Part shown: positions 26,167-34,997 of the stretch, one piece after another
Numbering within the stretch: the stretch's first letter is position 1
Layout: the number at the start of each line of letters is the position of its first letter
Assembly: GCA_910579295.1 (NCBI GenBank)
Contig: CAJTTC010000009.1
Coordinates: 8,690 to 72,689 of the forward strand
Source: an uncultured Christensenella sp.
GTDB lineage: Bacteria > Bacillota_A > Clostridia > Christensenellales > Borkfalkiaceae
Length of the DNA: 64,000 nt
Direction of reading: 5' to 3'
The notes under the pieces: generated by a model
What the model was told of the DNA's origin: nothing
Database searches by the model: none
The model's input: only the letters and a program-made list of their open reading frames with translations
Position numbers and translations under genes: made by a program

Positions 26167-27822
26167 ATGTATAACGCAGGCATAAGCACCCTGTTCCTTG
26201 CCGACGGTTGGATGGTCGGATTTATTGTAACATTAGTTGTAGCACTTATAGCAGTGCCCGCCGCGGCGGTATTATGCTGGATTTTCAGTCGTAAATCGTA
26301 TAAATCGAAGATTGACAGTCAGCTCGGCGACGTCGAGGCGCGTTCAAAAACTATGCTTGACGACGCGGAAGCACGTTCGAAGAAGATACTTGACGACGCG
26401 ACGGCTGAAAGTAAAAGACTTAAAAAAGATGCAATTTATGAGGCTAGGGAACAGGAGCGCAAATTAAGGGACGATTTCGAAAGGGAAACAAAGGAAAAGA
26501 AGGTCGAGCTGAATAAGCTTGAACAGCGTCTGATGCAGAAAGAGGACAACCTCGACAAAAAAGAATCCGCAATGGATAGGAAAAACGAGGAACTTGAAAA
26601 GCAGAAGAAGGACTTGGTTTTAAAGGAACAGGAAGTCAAGAAGACGCAAGAGAAAGTCAACCATCAGCATGAGCTTATGATTCAGGAGCTTGAAAAGGTT
26701 TCTCAGCTTACTAAGGAAGAGGCTAAGAAACTCCTTTCCGAAGAGATTTTGGACGACGCCCGTCACGACGTCGCTTTGCAGGTAAGAAATATCGAGCAGA
26801 CGGCAAAGGACGAGGCTACAAATGAAGCAAAGAAGATAATATCGCTTGCCGTTCAGCGTTGCGCGGCTGACCACGCTTCTGAGATAACGGTATCGGTTGT
26901 GCCTATCCCGAGCGACGATATGAAAGCGAGAATTATAGGCAGAGAGGGTAGAAATATCCGCGCGCTGGAAAATGCAACGGGTATTGAGCTGATAGTCGAC
27001 GATACCCCCGAGGTCGTTATTTTATCGGGCTTTGACCCCGTAAGACGTGAGGTTGCCCGCCTGACGCTTGAAAAACTGATAACAGACGGCAGAATACATC
27101 CCGCCCGCATAGAGGAAACCGTAGCAAAAGTCCGCAAAGAGCTCGATCAGGAGATTAAGGCGGCGGGCGAGAGCGCAATGTTTGACGTGGGCATCTATGG
27201 GTTACACCCCGAATTGATTAAGCTTATAGGCAGACTTAAATACAGGACAAGCTACGGACAGAACGTGTACAAGCACTCGATAGAGGTTGCTCAGCTTGCG
27301 GGATTAATGGCAAGCGAGCTTGGACTTGACGTAACGCTTGCAAAGCGCGCAGGCTTGCTTCACGATATTGGCAAGGCGGTCGATAAGGAGCAGGAGGGAA
27401 CTCACGTCCAGCTCGGCGCGGATCTTGCAAAGAAATACGGTGAAAAAGCTAACGTAATCAATGCGATTGCCGCGCATCACGGCGATTGCGAGCCCAAGAC
27501 TATGGAAGCCGTTCTTGTGGCGGCGGCTGATGCCATTTCAGGCGCGCGCCCCGGTGCAAGAAGGGAAACGGGCACGAATTACGTCAAAAGACTTGAAAAG
27601 CTCGAGGGAATTGCTTCAAGCTTTAACGGAGTTGACAAGTGCTATGCCATACAGGCAGGCAGAGAGGTGCGCGTAATGGTTAAGCCCGAACAGGTTGACG
27701 ACGCGCAGGCTATGTTCCTTGCTAAGGATATTGCAAAGAAAATCGAAGCCGAGCTTGAATACCCCGGTCAGATAAAAGTCAACGTTATACGCGAATCGCG
27801 CGCCGTTGAGTATGCTAAATAA
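26167..27822 (+). CDS. rny: Ribonuclease Y
   Basis: Membrane-anchored endoribonuclease that starts mRNA decay in Firmicutes. The 551-residue protein has an N-terminal membrane helix (about residues 15-40) and a long, highly charged coiled coil (about 50-215). The KH domain contains RIIGREGRNIRALE. The HD domain includes LLHDIGKAVD and a later AAHHGD segment that supplies metal ligands. It has its own promoter and a strong terminator. Confidence 0.98.
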   Translation: MYNAGISTLFLADGWMVGFIVTLVVALIAVPAAAVLCWIFSRKSYKSKIDSQLGDVEARSKTMLDDAEARSKKILDDATAESKRLKKDAIYEAREQERKLRDDFERETKEKKVELNKLEQRLMQKEDNLDKKESAMDRKNEELEKQKKDLVLKEQEVKKTQEKVNHQHELMIQELEKVSQLTKEEAKKLLSEEILDDARHDVALQVRNIEQTAKDEATNEAKKIISLAVQRCAADHASEITVSVVPIPSDDMKARIIGREGRNIRALENATGIELIVDDTPEVVILSGFDPVRREVARLTLEKLITDGRIHPARIEETVAKVRKELDQEIKAAGESAMFDVGIYGLHPELIKLIGRLKYRTSYGQNVYKHSIEVAQLAGLMASELGLDVTLAKRAGLLHDIGKAVDKEQEGTHVQLGADLAKKYGEKANVINAIAAHHGDCEPKTMEAVLVAAADAISGARPGARRETGTNYVKRLEKLEGIASSFNGVDKCYAIQAGREVRVMVKPEQVDDAQAMFLAKDIAKKIEAELEYPGQIKVNVIRESRAVEYAK

Positions 27823-27859
27823 TATACAAAAGACAAAATAATAAAATACAAAAGAGAAA

Positions 27860-27897
27860 TTCCCCTCCGAAGCTTCGCTTCGGAGGGGAAAATTTTT
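27860..27897 (+). terminator. Terminator after rny
   Basis: A perfect 14-bp stem (TTCCCCTCCGAAGC with GCTTCGGAGGGGAA) and a TTC loop, followed by AA and five T. It separates rny from the convergent regulator gene that ends at 27952. Confidence 0.93.
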
Positions 27898-27951
27898 AAA
27901 TCATAAGTTGGTTTAATTTTCGGTGTGCATATCAAAAACGCTTAATGGTCT

Positions 27952-29835
27952 TTATTTTATAAAGAGTTTAAAGCTTACTGCAAACACGGTTATATTCAAT
28001 GCCGTAATGGAGGGAATGACAATCATCTTCATTATGTCGCTTGCCGAATTGGGGTTTACGTTTAACAGGAACGATACCGCAGAAATAATCAGAATGGCAA
28101 TAAACGTAATTATAAGCGCTGAACTTATGTATCCGTTAGTCGTAGGTATAACGCAGTTCTTGCCGTAGCCCCTGAGCAACATTGCGCCGAATACGATAAA
28201 CTGAATAAGTCCAAGCAACAGAATGACGGTGGGATAAATCCAGCTGGTATTCAGTTGTCCTAAGAAGATAAAGCAGAAAATAAATTCAATTGCGCAGATT
28301 GCAAGTACAATAGACGAGCATTTAAGAAGTGTTGCTCCCTTATTATAAGTAGTTTTTGTTGCGTAAGTTTCAACGTCGTGCGTGCTTGAAGCGGCAACTG
28401 CAACGCCGTCGGCTCTGCCGCGGTCGACCAAGCGCACGCGCGCCTGTTGTTCGGGTGATCTCGGAGCGGGGCGCGTATACGTCTGCACACTGCCGTTAGA
28501 CACTGCTTTGCGGTAGACACCGTCTATGAGGTTTTTATAGTCGCGCTCCGTTTCGGGGCGATTATTGTAAATCAGTCGCTCGGTATTTACGTTTTCCGAA
28601 TTGGGCACGACGTCGTCGCGGGGAGGCTCGGGCGTGCGTACCGGCTCGGAAATAAGTCGCAAATAATTTTCGTGAGCAACTCTGCGCGCTTCCGCCTGTG
28701 CCGCCTGTTCGGGGCTGATTTGCGGTTCGGGCGGCTGCTGTTTTGCCTCGATAGCTTGTTGTTGCTGTGCAACTTGTTGAGCCTCCAAAGCCTGTTGCTG
28801 AACAGCAAGGACCTGCTGTTGCGCCTCGATAGCTTGTTGTTGCTGTGCAATTTGCTGAGCCTCAAATGCCTGTTGCTGAACGGCAAGAGCCTGTTGTTGC
28901 GCCTCGATTGTCTGCTGTTGCTGAGCGATAATTGCCTGCTGTTGCGCAAGCTGTTCAGTAATTGGATCAGGTTGTCGGTTGGTCTGCTGAGTAGTGTTTT
29001 GTTCTACGCCCGACTGCTGTTGAGTCTGAGTGCCTTCAGAAACGTTGTTGTTTTGCGTTTGTTCGGTTGACGGTTTAGGTGGCGTTGACGGGGTAGTATC
29101 GCTTGCAACGTTATTTTGTGTCTGTTCGGACGCATTCTGTTGGCTGTTCTGCTGATTTGCCACGACGGCGCTCTCGCCTGTTTGAGCCGCTCTGTCCGCT
29201 TCGTCGCTTCTTACAATCGGAACGCGTGAAACCGAATTTTTAAGGATATGGAAGTCGACGGGGGTGGGGGCGGGTTGCGAAAAATCAAACGACCTATCGG
29301 ATATAAGGCTGTCTATAATAGTCCTCGAATATTCCCATTCGGCGAGATTTTTCTCGGTAATATCCTTACCGCTTTCTGTTAACGTAAAATATTTTCTTCT
29401 GCCGCCCGAAGTGACCTCGTCCGTCTTCCAATAGGCCTTTATGTAACCTTGGTTTTCAAGGCGCTTTAACGCGCTGTAAAGCGTGGGCTGTTTCAATGAA
29501 TATTGACCGTGGCTCTTGACGTCAATATCGTTCATTATTTCATAGCCGTATTTATCTCTCTCATAGAGGGAGCGTAGAATTATTGTATTGATATGACCGC
29601 GGATAATATCTGCGCCTATTGAATTTGCTTCCTCGTTACGCGAGCTGTCCGCAGGCTCTTCGGCTTGCTGTTCGTCGTTTTGGCGGGGCTCGTCAGGCTT
29701 GCTTTCTTCCGCGGCATTGGCATTGTCTGAGGGAGCGTCGGGTTGATTTTCACCGCTGTAAGGCGCGGTATTATCGTCTTCCCTGATGGCGTAGGGATCG
29801 TCATTTTCAATATTGTTAAAATTGTCGTCTTTCAT
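27952..29835 (-). CDS. PadR-type winged-helix regulator fused to a Gln-rich linker and four membrane helices
   Basis: This 627-residue protein combines parts rarely seen together. Residues 1-73 are acidic and low complexity. Residues 74-175 form a PadR-like winged helix: GADIIRGHINTIILRSL, KYGYEI, the LKQPTLYSALKRLE recognition helix, and GGRRKYFTLTESG of the wing. Residues 180-497 are a long polar linker, Gln-rich at 297-367 with a 26-residue unit repeated. Residues 505-626 hold four predicted membrane segments (about 505-527, 533-553, 569-592, 602-626). This suggests a membrane-tethered transcription regulator, possibly sensing envelope state. It has its own consensus promoter, which overlaps the intergenic region shared with the thioesterase gene and may be auto-regulated. 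The ligand and target genes are unknown. Confidence 0.8.
   Translation of the reverse strand: MKDDNFNNIENDDPYAIREDDNTAPYSGENQPDAPSDNANAAEESKPDEPRQNDEQQAEEPADSSRNEEANSIGADIIRGHINTIILRSLYERDKYGYEIMNDIDVKSHGQYSLKQPTLYSALKRLENQGYIKAYWKTDEVTSGGRRKYFTLTESGKDITEKNLAEWEYSRTIIDSLISDRSFDFSQPAPTPVDFHILKNSVSRVPIVRSDEADRAAQTGESAVVANQQNSQQNASEQTQNNVASDTTPSTPPKPSTEQTQNNNVSEGTQTQQQSGVEQNTTQQTNRQPDPITEQLAQQQAIIAQQQQTIEAQQQALAVQQQAFEAQQIAQQQQAIEAQQQVLAVQQQALEAQQVAQQQQAIEAKQQPPEPQISPEQAAQAEARRVAHENYLRLISEPVRTPEPPRDDVVPNSENVNTERLIYNNRPETERDYKNLIDGVYRKAVSNGSVQTYTRPAPRSPEQQARVRLVDRGRADGVAVAASSTHDVETYATKTTYNKGATLLKCSSIVLAICAIEFIFCFIFLGQLNTSWIYPTVILLLGLIQFIVFGAMLLRGYGKNCVIPTTNGYISSALIITFIAILIISAVSFLLNVNPNSASDIMKMIVIPSITALNITVFAVSFKLFIK
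28735..28947 (-). repeat. In-frame Gln-rich tandem repeat within the PadR-like gene
   Basis: Two 26-residue units (starting QTIEAQQQALAVQQQ at residue 308 and QAIEAQQQVLAVQQQ at 334) plus a partial third, preceded by a related Gln-rich stretch. At the DNA level the period is 78 bases, and it keeps the frame. Confidence 0.8.
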
Positions 29836-29859
29836 ATTAAAACTCCATATGTTGTAAAA

Positions 29860-29888
29860 ATTATACTATATTACACAATAAATGTCAA
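29860..29888 (-). promoter_or_regulatory. Promoter for the PadR-like regulator
   Basis: On the minus strand TTGACA (29888-29883) and TATAAT (29865-29860) are perfect consensus with a 17-base spacer. Nearby ACAT/ATGT and TTGTGTAA/TTACAA half-sites resemble operators of PadR proteins, so auto-repression is possible. Confidence 0.8.
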
Positions 29889-29948
29889 TGTTTTGACAAA
29901 ATAAAAGGTACTATGTCACGCATAATTAGTGATTTTTTTTAAAAACAA

Positions 29949-29977
29949 TAGACAATTTTAAATGCAAGTGATATTAT
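29949..29977 (+). promoter_or_regulatory. Promoter for the acyl-ACP thioesterase gene
   Basis: TAGACA (29949-29954) and TATTAT (29972-29977) with a 17-base spacer. Leader of about 27 bases with an AAAGAAGGA ribosome site. Confidence 0.6.
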
Positions 29978-30010
29978 TTTGTAAAATTTAAAGAAGGACA
30001 CATAAAAATA

Positions 30011-30736
30011 ATGTATTGTCACAGTAAGAAATACGAAATCAGATATACGGACGTTGATTTTAAAGACGAACTAAAACTTTCGTCGCTTCTTTCTTTGATG
30101 GAGGAATCGGCTTGTCTTTCCGCGGAAGAACTTGGCTTCGGCTACTCGGTTTTGCAACCTAAAAAAATCGGCTTTGTAATCGTTAATTGGTATATAGAGT
30201 TGTTCAGAGCAATAAAACTCAACGACATTTTAGAGATTCACACCTGGCCGGTTAAACCTAAGCGACTTATTGTACTCAGAGACTTTGAGCTCTTTGTCGG
30301 TGGAGAGAAAATAGGTGTTGCGACGTCCAGGTGGTGTCTTATCGACTTGAACAGCTTTTCAATGCTGCCAAGTTCGGTCGTGTTTACTCCTGAAATGCAG
30401 TACAACGATTTCAGATCCGTAGCCGATATTAATTTGAAGATTCCCGAGATTGATGTGTTTGAGCCCTGCTACGTTAAGAAAATTTCATATTCGGATTATG
30501 ATCATTATTACCATGCCAATAATACCAAATACGCCGATTTTCTTATGGACGCGTTTTCTGTCGACGAACTGAAAGAGCGTACGCTCTCGACGGTTCGCGT
30601 CACATACGTGAAGCAGAGCAAAGAGGGTGAAAAGTTGGAGTTTTACAGACAAAGACAAGAGGACGGCACTTGGACTGTCGAGGGGAGAGTTGACGGAGAG
30701 AGGCGCGTGCAGCTTTCGGTAAAGTTTGATGCCTGA
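30011..30736 (+). CDS. Acyl-ACP thioesterase (FatA/FatB family)
   Basis: Cytoplasmic enzyme that releases fatty acids from acyl carrier protein. The 241-residue product is a double hot-dog protein. The first hot dog contains YEIRYTDVDFKDELKLSSLL and a W-W pattern (VIVNWYIE, HTWPVKP). The second contains the YSDYDHYYHANNTKYADF helix, which includes the conserved Asp-x-Asn-x-His-x-Asn-like region of the family. Its stop overlaps the start of the metallopeptidase gene, so the two are co-transcribed. It is divergently arranged with the PadR-like regulator; whether it is under that regulator's control is open. Confidence 0.88.
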   Translation: MYCHSKKYEIRYTDVDFKDELKLSSLLSLMEESACLSAEELGFGYSVLQPKKIGFVIVNWYIELFRAIKLNDILEIHTWPVKPKRLIVLRDFELFVGGEKIGVATSRWCLIDLNSFSMLPSSVVFTPEMQYNDFRSVADINLKIPEIDVFEPCYVKKISYSDYDHYYHANNTKYADFLMDAFSVDELKERTLSTVRVTYVKQSKEGEKLEFYRQRQEDGTWTVEGRVDGERRVQLSVKFDA

Positions 30737-31370
30737 ATTGAAATATGAATTGAAGTTTTCCTCGCGGCGCAGTATAAGCATAAAAATCAAAGCCGACAAC
30801 AGCTTGATTGTGAGCGCGCCAAAGGGGTGTTCAAAGGCTGAAATTAATCGCTTTATTCAGTCAAAACAAGCTTGGATAGAAAAGCATATAAGCGAAAACA
30901 ATGCAAAAAATGGCTTTTTGTCCGATATTATTGATTACAAATATATGCTGGTAGTCGGTAATCCGGTTCCGTTCACGATCGGCGGCAGAAATATGTTTAC
31001 TTCTGAGGAGGTAAGCGTTAAGTCGTTAAAAGATTTAAAGAAGCTGTTTGTTGACAATTTGGGTGAGCGCTTTATTCGCTTGCTTGACGAATTATGCGCT
31101 AAAACCGGTTTAAAGTATAAGAGCGTCGGCTTTAAAGATTACAAATCGCGATGGGGATGCTGTGACGGTTCGGGAAATATTTTATTCAATTATAAGTTGC
31201 TTATGACTCCCGAAAAATTCTGGATTTACGTGGCGGTGCACGAGCTGTGTCATACGGTTTATATGAATCATTCGGATAAATTCTATTCTTTAATGTCTGT
31301 ATTTCTGCCCGATTACAAATCATTGCGCCGTCAATTAAAAAAATACTCCCGCATCACGGAGCTGTATTGA
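30729..31370 (+). CDS. YgjP-like (WLM/M48-type) metallopeptidase
   Basis: A protein of 213 residues with the zinc-binding HExxH motif in VAVHELCHTVYMNHS. It also has an RWGCCDGSGNILFNYKLL segment (family pattern SRWGSCxxxxxxxxNxxLxxxP) and a C-terminal LPDYKSLRRQLKKY. These define the YgjP/DUF45 family, whose substrates are poorly known. The N-terminal part starting with LKYELKFSSRRSISIKI is the usual beta-strand domain. ATG 30729 overlaps the thioesterase stop; a TTG just before it is also possible. Confidence 0.88.
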   Translation: MPELKYELKFSSRRSISIKIKADNSLIVSAPKGCSKAEINRFIQSKQAWIEKHISENNAKNGFLSDIIDYKYMLVVGNPVPFTIGGRNMFTSEEVSVKSLKDLKKLFVDNLGERFIRLLDELCAKTGLKYKSVGFKDYKSRWGCCDGSGNILFNYKLLMTPEKFWIYVAVHELCHTVYMNHSDKFYSLMSVFLPDYKSLRRQLKKYSRITELY

Positions 31371-31497
31371 GAATTGCGCTAATTTCTAAATATTCATAAA
31401 ATAATTAATATTTGTATAATTATAAATTATGTGCCGATTTTGCTGAAAGATTATTCATTTATATTTTTTGTTTTTCATAAATATACGGATAATTTGC

Positions 31498-31526
31498 TTG
31501 ACTTGTAAAATAGTGTATTGTATAAT
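31498..31526 (+). promoter_or_regulatory. Promoter of the arginine operon
   Basis: TTGACT (31498-31503) and TATAAT (31521-31526) with a 17-base spacer. Upstream AT-rich DNA (31380-31490) contains several TATTCAT and TTTCATAAAT segments that resemble half ARG boxes, but no full consensus box is clear. Confidence 0.75.
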
Positions 31527-31578
31527 ATTTCAGGTTATCGTAAGGTGGCTTGAATTTTAATAAAAGAGATATAATTTT

Positions 31579-32799
31579 ATGGAAAAGAAAATCAAAAAAG
31601 TTGTTCTTGCATACTCGGGCGGACTTGATACGTCCATTATAATCCCCTGGCTTAAAGAGAACTATGATAACTGTGAAGTTATTGCCGTTTCGGGCGACGT
31701 CGGTCAGACTACGGAGCTTGACGGTCTTGAAGAAAAGGCTTTAAAGACGGGCGCTTCAAAGCTCTATATAGAGGATTTGAAGAAAGAATTTATAGAAGAT
31801 TATATCTATCCAACGATGATGGCGGGGGCTATATATGAAAATAAGTACCTTTTGGGAACGTCGTTTGCTCGCCCCATAATAGCAAAGAGAATAGTCGAAA
31901 TTGCCAAGAATGAGGGCGCGGACGCTATTTGTCACGGCTGTACGGGCAAGGGCAACGATCAAGTTCGTTTCGAGCTTACCATTAAGGCGTTTGCTCCCGA
32001 TATGAAAATAATCGCCCCTTGGCGTATCTGGGACATCAAGAGCCGCGACGAGGAGATCGATTACGCCGAGGCGCACAATATTCCTCTAAAAATCAACAGA
32101 GAGACAAATTACTCCAAAGATAAGAATTTGTGGCACTTGTCGCATGAGGGTTTGGATCTTGAAAACCCTGCGAACGAGCCCGATTATGACAAGATTTTGG
32201 AGCTTGGCGTTTCGCCTTGGAAAGCTCCCGATAAGGCTACTTACGTAACTATTCACTTTGAGAAGGGTACGCCTGTGGCGGTTGACGGCAAAAAACTCGG
32301 CGCGGTGGAGCTTATAGAAAAGCTCAACAAAATCGGCGGCGAAAACGGCGTCGGGCTTGTTGACATGGTAGAGAACAGACTTGTCGGAATGAAGTCGAGG
32401 GGCGTGTATGAAACCCCCGGCGGTACGATTTTGTACACGGCTCACGAGATGCTTGAATCAATCTGTCTTGACAAGGCAACTCAGCACTACAAGCAGTTGA
32501 TCGCAATTAAGTACGGTGAAATGGTATACGACGGACAGTGGTTTACACCCTTGCGCGAGGCTCTTGACGCATTTGTTGCAAAGACGCAGGAAACCGTTAC
32601 GGGCGACGTTAAGCTTAAAATTTATAAGGGTAACGTAATGTGCGCCGGAATAACTTCGCCTCATTCGCTTTACAGCGAGGACATTGCAACGTTCGGTGAG
32701 GACGATTGCTACGACCAGATAGATTCTCAGGGCTTTATCAACTTGTTCGGATTACCTATCAAGGTAAAAGCTCTGCTCGAAAATAAGAAGCTTAAATAA
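31579..32799 (+). CDS. argG: Argininosuccinate synthase ArgG
   Basis: ATP-dependent condensation of citrulline and aspartate. The product of 406 residues has the N-terminal PP-loop LAYSGGLDTS, the CHGCTGKGNDQVRFE segment and APWR further on, all diagnostic. It is the first gene of the operon. The usual partner argH is not found in this window. The last base of the stop is shared with the argC start. Confidence 0.98.
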   Translation: MEKKIKKVVLAYSGGLDTSIIIPWLKENYDNCEVIAVSGDVGQTTELDGLEEKALKTGASKLYIEDLKKEFIEDYIYPTMMAGAIYENKYLLGTSFARPIIAKRIVEIAKNEGADAICHGCTGKGNDQVRFELTIKAFAPDMKIIAPWRIWDIKSRDEEIDYAEAHNIPLKINRETNYSKDKNLWHLSHEGLDLENPANEPDYDKILELGVSPWKAPDKATYVTIHFEKGTPVAVDGKKLGAVELIEKLNKIGGENGVGLVDMVENRLVGMKSRGVYETPGGTILYTAHEMLESICLDKATQHYKQLIAIKYGEMVYDGQWFTPLREALDAFVAKTQETVTGDVKLKIYKGNVMCAGITSPHSLYSEDIATFGEDDCYDQIDSQGFINLFGLPIKVKALLENKKLK

Positions 32800-33731
32800 T
32801 GATTAACGTTTTTATTGACGGCAAAGAGGGTACGACGGGTCTTCAAATCTATGACAGGCTTGAAAAACGTGCCGACGTTAAGATCATAACTCTTTCGGAA
32901 GAATTAAGAAAGGACGTCAATGCCCGTAAAGAATGTCTGAACAGTGCAGACGTAAGCTTTTTATGCTTGCCCGACGCAGCGGCAATAGAAGCGGTGGCGT
33001 TAGTGGATAACCCCAAAGCAAAGATTATCGACGCGTCAACGGCTCACAGAACGAATCCCGAATGGGTATACGGACTCCCCGAGCTTTCAGATGAAAGGCG
33101 GGAACAGATAGCAAATGCTAAGAGGGTTGCAAATCCGGGCTGTCACGCAACAGGATTTATAACGCTTGTTGCGCCGCTTGTAAAGGCGGGTATTGTTTCT
33201 GCCGATTATCCTTTTGTTGCTCATTCGATTTCCGGTTATTCGGGCGCAGGTAAAAAAGCTATTGCGCAATATGAGAGCGCTGACAGAGATATTTCGCTGT
33301 CGTCTCCGCGCGAATACGCGTTGGGCTTAACTCACAAGCACCTGCCCGAAATGGTGAGGGAGTGCGGATTGGAACATAAACCGATATTCAATCCGTTTAT
33401 CTGCGATTATTATTGCGGTATGTGCGTTACAGTACCTGTCTATGCCTCGCTTTTGAATAAAAAATATAAAGTAAATGACGTAAGAGAGTTTTTTGCGGAG
33501 TACTATGCCAGACAGAACTTTATAAAAGTTGTTGAAAGCGACAAAATTCCGCAGTTTTTGGCGGCAAATTCACTCGCCGACACAAATAATTTGAATATCT
33601 ACGTCACGGGAAGCGATGAACAAATTTTGCTTGCGAGCGTGTTCGATAACCTGGGAAAGGGTGCGTCCGGTGCGGCTGTGCAGAATATGAATATTATGTT
33701 CGGGCTTGATGAAACAACCTCGCTTATATAG
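32799..33731 (+). CDS. argC: N-acetyl-gamma-glutamyl-phosphate reductase ArgC (short type)
   Basis: NADPH-dependent third step of ornithine synthesis. The product has 310 residues and is of the short (type 2) class: it starts with VFIDGKEGTTGLQIYDRL instead of the longer GATGxxG form. The catalytic cysteine lies in ANPGCHATG, and the HSISGYSGAGK and LTHKHLPEM segments carry other active-site residues. It starts on the last base of the argG stop codon. Confidence 0.95.
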   Translation: MINVFIDGKEGTTGLQIYDRLEKRADVKIITLSEELRKDVNARKECLNSADVSFLCLPDAAAIEAVALVDNPKAKIIDASTAHRTNPEWVYGLPELSDERREQIANAKRVANPGCHATGFITLVAPLVKAGIVSADYPFVAHSISGYSGAGKKAIAQYESADRDISLSSPREYALGLTHKHLPEMVRECGLEHKPIFNPFICDYYCGMCVTVPVYASLLNKKYKVNDVREFFAEYYARQNFIKVVESDKIPQFLAANSLADTNNLNIYVTGSDEQILLASVFDNLGKGASGAAVQNMNIMFGLDETTSLI

Positions 33732-33778
33732 TTGCAAAAAAATATAAGCTTAAAAAATTCAGAAGAAAGAATCGTACT

Positions 33779-34996
33779 ATGAAAATTTTTGAAATACAGG
33801 GTGGCGTATGTGCACCGAAGGGCTTTAAGGCTAACGGCATACACTGCGGTATAAGAAAAAATAAATTTAAGAGGGATCTTGCTCTTATAGTCAGCGACGT
33901 TCGCGCCGCGGCGGCGGGCGTTTATACGAGTAATCTTGTCAAAGGCGCGCCCGTTGTTGTTACTAAAAATAACTTGACCGACGGCTTTGCGCAAGCTATA
34001 ATATGTAATAGCGGTAACGCAAATACATGCAATGCCGACGGATTAGAAATTGCCGAAACGATGTGTTCGCTTGTTGAGAGCGCGGGCGGCATAGCCAGGC
34101 GCGACGTTATAGTTGCTTCTACGGGCGTTATCGGACAGAAGCTTGATATCGCGCCCATAGACAGCCATATGGACGAGTTGTGGAACGGACTTGGAGATAA
34201 CAGCGATTTTGCGGCGGAGGCTATTATGACAACCGATACCGTAAAAAAGACGGTTGCGGTTGAATTTGAGTGCGGCGGCAAGGTTTGCAGGATAGGTGCA
34301 ATTGCAAAGGGCGTCGGTATGGTTTGCCCCAATATGGCAACTAATTTGATTTTTTTGACGAGCGACGTTGCCATTACGCCCGAGATGCTGCAAAAGGCAC
34401 TGTCCGAAGACGTAAAAACTTCATTTAATATGGTAAGCGTCGACGGTGACCAATCGACGAACGATACCTGTTGCATAATGGCAAACGGGCTTGCGGGCAA
34501 TGAGCTTATCGCGAGTAAGGGCGCGGCGTTTACAGCATTCTGCAAGGCGCTCAATTACTGTACCGTCAAGCTTTCCCGTATGCTTGCCAAGGACGGCGAG
34601 GGAGCGACTAAGCTGATAGAGTGTCGGGTTTACGGCGCGGACAGAAAGTGTACGGCTAAGGCGGTTGCGCGTTCGGTGATTAAGTCGTCGCTGGTCAAGG
34701 CGGCAATGTTCGGCGCTGACGCCAATTGGGGCAGAGTGCTGTGCGCGGTTGGTTATGCGGGCGTTAAGGTAAACGTAAACGCAATCGACGTGTCCTTTGC
34801 CTCGTCAAAAGGTGAATTACCCGTATGTAAAGACGGCTTCGGTATAGAATTTTCCGAAGAGCTTGCCAAAGAAATCCTTTCGCAGGACGAAGTAATTATA
34901 AATATCAATTTAAATTCAGGCTCTTCCAAGGCTACGGCTTGGGGTTGCGACCTGACGTATGACTACGTAAAAATAAACGGCGATTACAGGACTTGA
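33779..34996 (+). CDS. argJ: Bifunctional ornithine acetyltransferase / N-acetylglutamate synthase ArgJ
   Basis: Cyclises the acetyl group in arginine synthesis by moving it from N-acetylornithine to glutamate. The product of 405 residues is auto-cleaved before a threonine nucleophile; the site is seen in VCPNMATNLIF, with Thr188. Other motifs are GNANTCNADG and GDQSTNDT. The presence of argJ explains the lack of argA and argE in this cluster. The gap to argB is a single base. Confidence 0.96.
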   Translation: MKIFEIQGGVCAPKGFKANGIHCGIRKNKFKRDLALIVSDVRAAAAGVYTSNLVKGAPVVVTKNNLTDGFAQAIICNSGNANTCNADGLEIAETMCSLVESAGGIARRDVIVASTGVIGQKLDIAPIDSHMDELWNGLGDNSDFAAEAIMTTDTVKKTVAVEFECGGKVCRIGAIAKGVGMVCPNMATNLIFLTSDVAITPEMLQKALSEDVKTSFNMVSVDGDQSTNDTCCIMANGLAGNELIASKGAAFTAFCKALNYCTVKLSRMLAKDGEGATKLIECRVYGADRKCTAKAVARSVIKSSLVKAAMFGADANWGRVLCAVGYAGVKVNVNAIDVSFASSKGELPVCKDGFGIEFSEELAKEILSQDEVIININLNSGSSKATAWGCDLTYDYVKINGDYRT

Positions 34997-34997
34997 T

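Noticed and set aside
28672..29070. Direct repeats here looked at first like a CRISPR or satellite array
   Set aside because: They are in-frame codons for a Gln-rich linker with a 78-base period and no spacers.
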